Below, one piece after another: positions 1 to 7,246 of a DNA stretch of 64,000 nucleotides (position 1 is the stretch's first letter; each line of letters begins with the position of its first letter). The stretch spans positions 1,488,001 to 1,552,000 of the forward strand of contig NZ_FZNY01000001.1 of the NCBI RefSeq assembly GCF_900188275.1, read 5' to 3'. Position numbers and translations under genes: made by a program. The notes below the pieces were generated by a model that saw only the letters and a list, made by a program, of their open reading frames with translations, did not search any database and was not told the DNA's origin. The stretch comes from Dokdonia pacifica. Lineage in GTDB: Bacteria; Bacteroidota; Bacteroidia; Flavobacteriales; Flavobacteriaceae.

Positions 1-315
1 AGTTTCTTTAAGTTGTACTCCTGGAATTATAGTATCTACAACAGGCTGTTGTTGTATGTCTGTCTCTTGAGTTTCTTGTTTTTGAACTTCTTCTTCTGCG
101 TTTTTTTGAATAGAAGGAGCAGGAGGGAAGAAAGGTGTAGTTGTGTCATTACTTTTTGCTACAATCTGATCGGCAGCTTTATCGGCTTCTACTTCATATT
201 TGTCTCCGGGTTTTCCAACATCTAGTTTTGGCTGGATAAAAGTAGTACTTGATCCAGAGTTGAATAAACTTGGATTTCGAGATGGTGTACTATTTTTAGT
301 TGCAGCGGCAAACAT
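1..315 (-). CDS. DUF4157 eCIS cargo protein, N-terminal part (runs off the window)
   Basis: The gene starts at 315 and continues past position 1, so only the first 105 residues are visible. They begin MFAAATKNST and contain the block QPKLDVGKPGDKYEVEAD at about residues 29-46, followed by an acidic, Gln-rich linker ending in PGVQLKET. This N-terminal block is shared almost word for word with the two full-length DUF4157 proteins at 1192-5745 and 7247-9208, which is why I assign it to the same cargo family. DUF4157 proteins are established cargo of extracellular contractile injection systems. The HExxH core and any toxin domain would lie to the left of the window. The gene sits 60 bp downstream of a putative immunity gene, so it is probably the next effector cassette in a tandem series. 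Confidence 0.8.
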   Translation of the reverse strand, partial: MFAAATKNSTPSRNPSLFNSGSSTTFIQPKLDVGKPGDKYEVEADKAADQIVAKSNDTTTPFFPPAPSIQKNAEEEVQKQETQETDIQQQPVVDTIIPGVQLKET

Positions 316-375
316 GGCTCTATTGCTTTATGTTGAAATTTAGGGGGAGTTTTCAATGTTTAAATGCTTGTTTGT

Positions 376-816
376 TTACTTTTTATTTAAAATATCTAAG
401 AATTCTTTAGATAAAATGACTTTATACGGGAATGAACCTAAAAATGATAATGCTTGATTTTCTGTTATTTGATCTTTGACTTCCTGATGCTCAAAATCAA
501 ATAATACAATGATTACATTACATGTGTGTATTTTTTTTTTATTAGCTACTTCTATAACTGTATCTGCATAGCTTTCATAATAGGAGCAATCTTTTATAAA
601 CTCTGAAAACAAAATGGGTTTTTCTATAAATCGTATGTCTTGAAAATCGTGGTCATACCATCCAGTATTATATACTTGCATGAACTTTGAGAACCCTTCT
701 ATATCAGAATTTCCAGTATTATATTTTTCTTCCATCCAATCATCACGGAATTGCTCATAAGTAATGTCACTTATGGTTCCGGCCCAAATAGATAATATTC
801 CTTTTTTTTCTCCCAT
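376..816 (-). CDS. Imm22-like immunity protein
   Basis: This 146-aa soluble protein opens with LSIWAGTISD and carries acidic and aromatic stretches (QFRDDWMEE, TGWYDHDF). The pattern resembles the Imm22 family of polymorphic-toxin immunity proteins, which begin with a strand ending in SIWxG and have a conserved acidic/Tyr stretch. It is the second gene after the 1517-aa DUF4157 protein and starts only 3 bp after the stop of the small acidic gene at 820-1158. The order effector, small gene, Imm22-like gene fits a cargo toxin protected by cytosolic antitoxins. The family assignment is from memory of the motif pattern; the immunity role is inferred from context. Confidence 0.6.
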   Translation of the reverse strand: MGEKKGILSIWAGTISDITYEQFRDDWMEEKYNTGNSDIEGFSKFMQVYNTGWYDHDFQDIRFIEKPILFSEFIKDCSYYESYADTVIEVANKKKIHTCNVIIVLFDFEHQEVKDQITENQALSFLGSFPYKVILSKEFLDILNKK

Positions 817-819
817 TGT

Positions 820-1158
820 TTATACTAAAAGTGATTCCCATTTTTGAACTAATTTTTCGTCGTAATCAAAATCATCAGGATCAAATTTGTATAGCATTTC
901 ATCAAAAAGATTTAATCCTTTCTTTTTAACCCAATGTTCTAAAAAACTTTTAAAAAGGGAAAAAGAATCTTCTATGAGAAATTCATCAGGCGCTAATGAG
1001 TCCCAGTCCATCCAAATCTCTACATCTGCAGAAACTCCATCAATAAGTAGTTTCATCCCATCTATAAACTCTTTAAGACTTGGATGTTTTAAAGAAGGAT
1101 CTTCTTGTGCCCAAAGAAGAAACTCTAGTATTTTTTTATATAAATCTGCTTTTTTCAT
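820..1158 (-). CDS. small acidic protein, candidate immunity protein
   Basis: I do not recognise the family of this 112-aa protein. It is strongly acidic (for example FDPDDFDYDE near the C-terminus), predicted mostly helical, and has no signal peptide or membrane segment. It starts 33 bp downstream of the stop codon of the 1517-aa DUF4157 effector and ends 3 bp before the Imm22-like gene, so the three form a tight minus-strand operon. Small acidic proteins directly downstream of a large protein with a distinct C-terminal domain are usually cognate antitoxins. On that basis it is the first candidate for neutralising the C-terminal domain of the preceding gene. Confidence 0.55.
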   Translation of the reverse strand: MKKADLYKKILEFLLWAQEDPSLKHPSLKEFIDGMKLLIDGVSADVEIWMDWDSLAPDEFLIEDSFSLFKSFLEHWVKKKGLNLFDEMLYKFDPDDFDYDEKLVQKWESLLV

Positions 1159-1191
1159 TATTAAAGTTTTTTAATGTCGCTATTATTGTTT

Positions 1192-4100
1192 TTATCTTCG
1201 TAATCCTGGTGGTAAGTCTGATACTCCACCTACAAGTGCAGTTTTTGCCCATGCGCTAAGTCTGGTTGCAAAGTCATCTAAACTACTAGATTTACTTATT
1301 ATATCCGCTAGTTCTATATGCATAAGCCCAGAACCATGATCTCTAGGAGGCGGAAACTTATTTGTAAGCCTAATATCCTTTGTTGGCGTTCTATGCAACC
1401 AGATTTCGGCAATGGTAGTTCCCCATCCTTTAACATGTGGAGTTTTAGATACCATAAGCCATTCATGTTGACCTCCAGGGTGTCGTATTCTATTACCTAT
1501 TGTAACTTTATTTGCTTTATTGGTTAATAACAATGCTAATTCTTTACTACTTAATGCATCAAACCAAGCTGCAAATTTACCACCTCCAACTCCAGGAATA
1601 TGTACTGCTGCATCAATAGCTTTTAATATTTCTTTTAATTTCCCAGGTTCTTTTAATATATCTTTTAGTTCATCTGCTGTTTTTAATACTCCTTTATCGA
1701 GTATTTTTTGAAATTGTTTAAGATTAGTTAGATCATTAGTAGCTACTAATTTTTTTAATAATCCGATGTCAGAGATTGTTTCGCTTTTAAGCACTTTCAA
1801 TAAGTCTGCCATAGAATCTACTTTATCACTAGCTAAAACAATATTAAGATCTTTAATGTCATCTATTTTTCCAGTAGCTAAAGCATCGGTAATTTGTTTA
1901 GTACCTCCTTTAATTTTACTAAATTTAAATAGATTCTTTAAATCTTCTAGCTTTTTTACTGAAGAATGATGTAGTAATTCTGCAATGGCTTTACCTGAAA
2001 AGTTCCCTTTGTTTTTTACTAATCTTCCTAAAGAGGTGAGCTCATCTATAGAATTTATTAGTTTAGAATCAAGAGCTCTTAATAATGTTTCTCCTGTAAA
2101 CTTTGTTTGGTCAAATGCTTTTAAAATATTTTTTGACCCAGGAACTTTTGCATTAGCTAAAATAGTATTGAGTTGCTCTATTGATTTGACCTTACTTGAT
2201 AGTATTAGTTTAACAAAATCTTCTCCATTTGCAATTTTTGAGGACTTTAATAACTCATCTACTTGTGCTAAGGTTGCTTTATTAAACTTATAATTAGTAA
2301 AGAAACTCATAAAGTTTTTCTTCCCAAACCTAGAAATAGCAGTATTAATTTGTTGTAATGATTTTAATTTATCAGATGCAACAAGTTTCATGATTTTTTC
2401 AATATCGTCAGCACCAAATACATTGAAAAAGTCATCAATTTGTTTTAAAGAGGCGTTTTTAAACTTGCTGTTTTTTATAAGAATTGCAAAGTTTTCGGCC
2501 CCTACTTTTGCTATTATTTTCTCAATTCGAGATACTTCTTTTAGCTTTTTTAATGCTGCCATTGCATCATCAACACTCTTGAATGATAGTACAAATCTTT
2601 CAATTTTAGATACATCACCTATTTGCTTAAAAAGCTTTTCTGCAAGCGCGACATCCTTGGTTAACTTTAATAGTTTTTCTGCTTCATCAGCACTACCCAT
2701 GGCCTTGATTAATTTGCTAATTCTGATGGGGTCAGCATTTTTAAGGCCTTTTATACTCCTTGTTATTTTTAAAACTTTTCCTATTTTTAGATATCTAGCT
2801 GGGATTAAAGTAAGTACCACTTCAAAAACAGCTCTCCCTACAAATTGACCTCTTTCATAGTCACTAAGATCATCACGAGTTATTGCTTGATATACATAAT
2901 AAATAACGAGAACTATTGCTACGATAATACCTATGACTAGTAACACTGCTGCTACTATTGCAAATTTAACAGCAAGCACTACAACAACTATAATTACAAC
3001 TATCGCAAGTACCGCCATCCAAAAACTGGAAAAGATAAATGCCAGAAAATCATAAATAGCCATAAAGAAACCAACAAATATTCCTCCTATAAAATTTAAA
3101 GCACGCTCCCACCAACTCTCATTTTCTATTCTCTCGGCTTCTTTGGCAATTTCTCCCTCAAGCCCTATGGATTTATCTTGAATCTTTTTAACAGCAGGCT
3201 TAACGTTTTGATCAACTTTTGCTTTTGTGTCAGCTATAGCTTTATCCCACCCATCATTTTGTTTCTTTATGGATTCAGCAGATTTTTCTTTAAATGAAGT
3301 AGTAATCTTTGCAATACTTAATTTGCCATCTTGAGCAATCTTATTGATTTGATCTACAGTATTGGTTCTAGTTTGTATAATGTTTCCTATGATAGCATCT
3401 ACACTACCGTCTATGCCAGAACTTGCTTTGCTGTTATTATTTTTAGTACTACCAAGTGTATTGTTTTTTGTGCCACCCATAGACTTGATCGTATCATTTC
3501 CAATAATGTTTATCTCATTATTAAATGACTCGATCATAGTTAATAATTCTGCCTCGGCTTGTGTAAAAGCTTTTTTTGCTTCTTCTCCTTTAGAATTACT
3601 ATTTTCTGTAGTAACGGTAGTAAGAAGATCATCAACTATTTGTAGGGCTTCTACCGTTTGTTTATCTACATGTTTTATTGCATCTTGAGCTTGATTATCT
3701 AGTTCAGTACTAAGCAATACAAGCAGTTTTTCCATCTTGTCTTCTTCTCCATCTGTTTTTGCTTTTAATGCTTCTATGAAAAGTGTACCATTCTCATCTA
3801 ATTGCTTTACAGACTTATCTGCATGTTCTTTAATTGCTTTTGCAATAGCATCATTTTGCCTCCAGATTTCTTTGACACCTTCTGTATATCCTTCATCAAA
3901 TTTCCCAGCATTTTCATCTCCATCTTTTATAATTTGATCTGCTAGGTCATCTAAAGGTTTTCGTACATCTTTAAGTTGTTTTACAATATCATTTACTTCT
4001 TCTATTCGAGCACTAGCTTTTTCTTTAGCCATCGCTTTGATACGATTTGCTCTATCATAATTTTTATATTGATCTCCCTTTTTTATAGCAATAAAGAGCA

Positions 4101-5745
4101 TTTCAAAAGACTCTGTTTCGGCAGCATCTTTAATCTCTTTCATTGCTGCATCACCTGCAGAACGAGCAATTTTTGATTGTTTTTTTGCTTTAGCTTTTAA
4201 ATCAGATTTTTGCAGATCTCTTTCATTTGATAATGTAATTACTTCTAGTAATGAGGCAGCATGTACTTCTTCTATTTTTTTCTTTTCTGCTTTTCTAATG
4301 AGAAGCTTCTCTCTTGTAAGTGCCGTTTTTATCTTTTTCACTCTGCCAGCATGCCCCTGTTTTAGGTTGCCTTTTTGTGATGAAAAGCCAGCGATAATAG
4401 CTTGTTTTTCTGCTTTATTTCGGTTAGTAATTTTTTCTTTAACAGCTTTACTATTTTCTATAATACCTTTACGATGAGTAAGTACATTATTCTTAAAAGT
4501 AGTATACTCTTTTGATACTTTTGTAATTTCAGGAAGCTGAGGTTCATTATATAAATCTTCTGCTTGAAGTTCTTTTTCTTCCTTTTCTTTATTTTCGCCT
4601 TTCTCTTTTTTTGATTTCTTATTTTTTCCTTTGTCAGGATCTAAACCGTAAATCTGATTTAACTTTTCAGGATAACTTTCTTCTTTATCTTTTCCTTTTT
4701 CAGGGATATCTTTATCTTTTCCTTCCTTTTTTTCTATCTCAGGTAATTTTTCCTTTTTCCCTTTATCTTTTCCTTTTTCGGAGTTGTATTTTTCTTGTGA
4801 ACCCGTTACCTTTTTTTTCTCTTTAACTTTTACATTCGTGTCTTTCTTATCTCCAGTAGGAGGATCTGCATCCTGTTTTTGAATAACTTTTGCCTGTACT
4901 GAATTTGAAGCCCCTTGTTGAACTGTGTGTGTTAATTCGTGTGCTAATAAGTGCTTGCCAGAATCACTTTTAGGATCATATTTACCTTCATTAAAATAAA
5001 TATCATTCTCATTAGTAAACGCTTGCGCTCCTAGTTGTTGATTCATTTGTATAGCATCACTATCATTATGCACACGGACCTCACTAAAATCTGCTCCAAA
5101 ACCAGACTCCATCTCGTTTTTGGTATTGGTGTCCAATGGACTTCCGCCTCCTTTTGAATTTTGTAATGTACTTTCTACAGAAGGATTTACACTGCCTTCA
5201 TCTCCAGATGCTTGTTTTTGTACTGTTTGAGTTTCTTCATCCTCTTTTTCTTGAATGTCCTCCTCTTCTTTGCTTTGAAGGTCTTCTTGAGATGTTTTTT
5301 GTGTCGCTAGTAGGGTAGGAGTAATATCAATAGCTTCTTTTGTTTGAAGCGTATCTTCAGGAGATGTTTCTTTTACAGATTCTTTATCTGTCATCATTTG
5401 AAGATCTTCTTCTCCCGTATTTTCTTCTTCGTCCGTTTTCTGTTCTGTTGAAGCTTCCTTGAGTTGTACTCCAGGGGTTATTGGGGCTACTACAGCTTGT
5501 TCTACATTACCTTCTTGTGTTTGAATTTCTTCGTCAGGTTGTCTTTGAATAGCAGGTGTTGCAGGAAAGAACTGTGTAGAAGGCTCATTACTTTTTGAGA
5601 CAATTTGATCTGCTGCATTATCTGCTTCTACTTCATACCTATCATCTGGTTTCCCAACATTGAGTTTAGGCTGTATAAAAGCATTTTCTCCTTTACTGGC
5701 TATAGCCGAAGAAGCAGATTGTGTTGTGTTTTTTGCAGCAAACAT
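1192..5745 (-). CDS. giant DUF4157 eCIS effector with C-terminal toxin-like domain
   Basis: The protein has 1517 aa. The N-terminal cargo block (QPKLNVGKPDDRYEVEAD, about residues 25-42) is followed by an acidic Gln-rich linker and then the DUF4157 core with the HExxH motif HLLAHELTHTVQQ near residues 263-276. A Lys/Glu-rich region and a long coiled coil occupy about 290-880. A cluster of very hydrophobic segments at about 885-950 could span or insert in membranes. Residues 1000-1400 are imperfect alpha-helical repeats. The last ~100 residues form a separate domain with HPGGQHEWLM and many conserved-looking His/Trp residues. DUF4157 marks eCIS cargo; the layout suggests a polymorphic toxin whose C-terminal domain is the active part. 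I cannot name that domain. Two putative immunity genes follow immediately. The start at 5745 preserves the MFAA opening shared with the partial gene at 1-315. Confidence 0.85.
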   Translation of the reverse strand: MFAAKNTTQSASSAIASKGENAFIQPKLNVGKPDDRYEVEADNAADQIVSKSNEPSTQFFPATPAIQRQPDEEIQTQEGNVEQAVVAPITPGVQLKEASTEQKTDEEENTGEEDLQMMTDKESVKETSPEDTLQTKEAIDITPTLLATQKTSQEDLQSKEEEDIQEKEDEETQTVQKQASGDEGSVNPSVESTLQNSKGGGSPLDTNTKNEMESGFGADFSEVRVHNDSDAIQMNQQLGAQAFTNENDIYFNEGKYDPKSDSGKHLLAHELTHTVQQGASNSVQAKVIQKQDADPPTGDKKDTNVKVKEKKKVTGSQEKYNSEKGKDKGKKEKLPEIEKKEGKDKDIPEKGKDKEESYPEKLNQIYGLDPDKGKNKKSKKEKGENKEKEEKELQAEDLYNEPQLPEITKVSKEYTTFKNNVLTHRKGIIENSKAVKEKITNRNKAEKQAIIAGFSSQKGNLKQGHAGRVKKIKTALTREKLLIRKAEKKKIEEVHAASLLEVITLSNERDLQKSDLKAKAKKQSKIARSAGDAAMKEIKDAAETESFEMLFIAIKKGDQYKNYDRANRIKAMAKEKASARIEEVNDIVKQLKDVRKPLDDLADQIIKDGDENAGKFDEGYTEGVKEIWRQNDAIAKAIKEHADKSVKQLDENGTLFIEALKAKTDGEEDKMEKLLVLLSTELDNQAQDAIKHVDKQTVEALQIVDDLLTTVTTENSNSKGEEAKKAFTQAEAELLTMIESFNNEINIIGNDTIKSMGGTKNNTLGSTKNNNSKASSGIDGSVDAIIGNIIQTRTNTVDQINKIAQDGKLSIAKITTSFKEKSAESIKKQNDGWDKAIADTKAKVDQNVKPAVKKIQDKSIGLEGEIAKEAERIENESWWERALNFIGGIFVGFFMAIYDFLAFIFSSFWMAVLAIVVIIVVVVLAVKFAIVAAVLLVIGIIVAIVLVIYYVYQAITRDDLSDYERGQFVGRAVFEVVLTLIPARYLKIGKVLKITRSIKGLKNADPIRISKLIKAMGSADEAEKLLKLTKDVALAEKLFKQIGDVSKIERFVLSFKSVDDAMAALKKLKEVSRIEKIIAKVGAENFAILIKNSKFKNASLKQIDDFFNVFGADDIEKIMKLVASDKLKSLQQINTAISRFGKKNFMSFFTNYKFNKATLAQVDELLKSSKIANGEDFVKLILSSKVKSIEQLNTILANAKVPGSKNILKAFDQTKFTGETLLRALDSKLINSIDELTSLGRLVKNKGNFSGKAIAELLHHSSVKKLEDLKNLFKFSKIKGGTKQITDALATGKIDDIKDLNIVLASDKVDSMADLLKVLKSETISDIGLLKKLVATNDLTNLKQFQKILDKGVLKTADELKDILKEPGKLKEILKAIDAAVHIPGVGGGKFAAWFDALSSKELALLLTNKANKVTIGNRIRHPGGQHEWLMVSKTPHVKGWGTTIAEIWLHRTPTKDIRLTNKFPPPRDHGSGLMHIELADIISKSSSLDDFATRLSAWAKTALVGGVSDLPPGLRR

Positions 5746-5781
5746 GTATTATTTGTCTCTTTAAAACTTTTGAATTGTTTT

Positions 5782-5805
5782 TATACGCTTTCGCGAAAGC
5801 GTATA
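5782..5805. repeat. iterated palindrome TACGCTTTCGCGAAAGCGTA
   Basis: This is one copy of the GCTTTCGCGAAAGC palindrome repeated about a dozen times in the window. It lies between the giant effector and the small helical protein gene. The arms extend to a 24-bp perfect palindrome here. Confidence 0.9.
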
Positions 5806-5823
5806 TAGTAAGGGTTCATTTTA

Positions 5824-6147
5824 TTAAACGGCTAACTCCAAAATCTTTGAGAAAACACTATCAATCACTCTGTTTTTGAAATGACCAATACTAATTCTGC
5901 TAATTCCTGCATTTTGAAGTGTTTTTAATATCAAAAGGTCTTTTTGGCTTTGTAATAACCATGCGAGTTCTTCTTTATCAATTTTGCCTTCTGCAAATAA
6001 GAGTGTCCATTTCTTGAGTTTTTCTTTAGAATGGGTTAAATACTCTTCCATATCTGCAATAATATCCTTGCCTTGCTCGCCAAATTTTTCTTTGGCCTCT
6101 GTGATAATCTCTTCTTTTAAATCGTTAAAAAGTTCTTCGAAATTCAT
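5824..6147 (-). CDS. small helical protein of the duplicated eCIS-flanking module (distal copy)
   Basis: This is a 107-aa, fully helical, charged protein with no signal peptide. It aligns end to end with the 108-aa protein at 32436-32762; shared stretches include EEYLTHSKEKL/QEYLAHSKEKL, SQKDLLILK/SQKDLLVLK and ISIGHFKN, by eye about 60% identity. Each copy is preceded by a paralogous small lipoprotein gene (6159-6608 and 32767-33219). I do not recognise the family. The repeated pairing with a lipoprotein on both sides of the eCIS cluster suggests the two proteins work together, perhaps in immunity, cell-envelope sensing or particle release. That role is inference only. Confidence 0.8.
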   Translation of the reverse strand: MNFEELFNDLKEEIITEAKEKFGEQGKDIIADMEEYLTHSKEKLKKWTLLFAEGKIDKEELAWLLQSQKDLLILKTLQNAGISRISIGHFKNRVIDSVFSKILELAV

Positions 6148-6158
6148 AATCTTATTTT

Positions 6159-6608
6159 TTATAGGTTACTTATAAAGTTTACAACTGCATTTTCATTGGT
6201 TTTGTCCTTTTTTTCTTCGTATTGAATCAGGATATTAAAAGCTTCTTCAATTTGTGGTTTGGCTTCTTGAATAAAAGCAACATTAAGACTTCCTTTTTGC
6301 TCCCATAGTGCTAGGTAACTTTTTATTAATTTATTGTCATTATTAAGAACCTCCCACATTTTGGTAGTGATCTCATTCTTGCCTTTGCCTTTCTCATAAG
6401 TGAGCATTTTTTCTAATTGATTTTTTAAAGCGATCACCTCATTTTCATGTGAAGAAAAGGCATCATCAGATTTATCCATAAGGCTTAATGCCTGAAGTTT
6501 GGTGTCTATAGTTTCTGTGTATGTAAAATGATCATACAAAGAGCTTCCACAGCTGGTTATTGATATGGTGGTAACAAATGCGATGAAGTAAATTTTTAGT
6601 GTTTTCAT
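6159..6608 (-). CDS. small lipoprotein of the duplicated eCIS-flanking module (distal copy)
   Basis: The start at 6608 (MKTLKIYFIAF) is preferred over an upstream in-frame ATG because it gives a normal type II signal peptide ending in ITSCG, and because the paralogue at 32767-33219 starts at the same place. The mature part is about 130 aa and helical, beginning SSLYDHFTYTET, with repeated Glu/Lys. The paralogue begins ASLYDHYTYTET. It is predicted to be attached to a membrane through the lipobox cysteine. The next gene, 11 bp downstream, encodes the helical partner protein. Function unknown. Confidence 0.82.
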   Translation of the reverse strand: MKTLKIYFIAFVTTISITSCGSSLYDHFTYTETIDTKLQALSLMDKSDDAFSSHENEVIALKNQLEKMLTYEKGKGKNEITTKMWEVLNNDNKLIKSYLALWEQKGSLNVAFIQEAKPQIEEAFNILIQYEEKKDKTNENAVVNFISNL

Positions 6609-6630
6609 GAGTTTTGTGGTTTCTATGATT

Positions 6631-7233
6631 TTATAATTGTATTTCTGTGTGTAATGTGACATTACTAGTTGAACCTTCTTCTGATGTGGGAGATATCAGT
6701 GACAAGCTCATTTTAAGAGTATATGGCTTGTTTTGATTATTAATTGCTTCTTTTAATTTTAATCTATAGGTATATGACTTTTCTGGTAATAGTGTAATTA
6801 CTGGTTTATTTACTTCTTCTATTTCAGGTAACCAATCTTGATGGTTTTTTATACCAGATATTTCAAAATTCCAATCCTCTTTAGGATCGAGTGTTTCCTT
6901 ATTATTAATTAATGGGATGGGAGGTTTATTTATACTTGGGATTAATTTCCCTTTTCTATCATATAGCTGATATGTTAAAAAATAGATGGGGTTATTTAAT
7001 GATATTGAATTACTATGATTGTTTGTAAGCTTTACTTCAATATTACCAATCTCTGTAGAATCTATAATTGCGATAACATCAATTGATTTGAGTTCAGATA
7101 ATGGTGAGGATTCTGAATGATTTACGAATTTATATGTTGTTTTGTTTTCTTCCATTTTTGTTTTGTTTTTATGATTACAATTTGACAAAACGATTGTTAT
7201 TATTGTAATAAAAAATAGGCTCTTACTTTTCAT
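6631..7233 (-). CDS. lipoprotein, candidate immunity protein for the adjacent DUF4157 effector
   Basis: With the start at 7233 (MKSKSLFFIT) the protein has 200 aa and a lipoprotein signal peptide ending LSNC. A longer reading frame to 7293 would overlap the end of the upstream gene and spoil the signal peptide, so I reject it. The mature region is predicted beta-rich, with phrases such as IEVKLTNNHS and SYTYRLKLKEA that suggest an Ig-like or beta-sandwich fold. I do not recognise a named family. It lies 13 bp downstream of the DUF4157/peptidoglycan-binding effector gene. A periplasm-facing lipoprotein next to an effector that appears to target the envelope is a plausible immunity protein, but that is inferred. 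Confidence 0.7.
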   Translation of the reverse strand: MKSKSLFFITIITIVLSNCNHKNKTKMEENKTTYKFVNHSESSPLSELKSIDVIAIIDSTEIGNIEVKLTNNHSNSISLNNPIYFLTYQLYDRKGKLIPSINKPPIPLINNKETLDPKEDWNFEISGIKNHQDWLPEIEEVNKPVITLLPEKSYTYRLKLKEAINNQNKPYTLKMSLSLISPTSEEGSTSNVTLHTEIQL

Positions 7234-7246
7234 ACTATATTGGTTA

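Noticed and set aside
6608-6662. Upstream start for the distal small lipoprotein
   Set aside because: It would add a non-hydrophobic extension before the signal peptide, absent in the paralogue.
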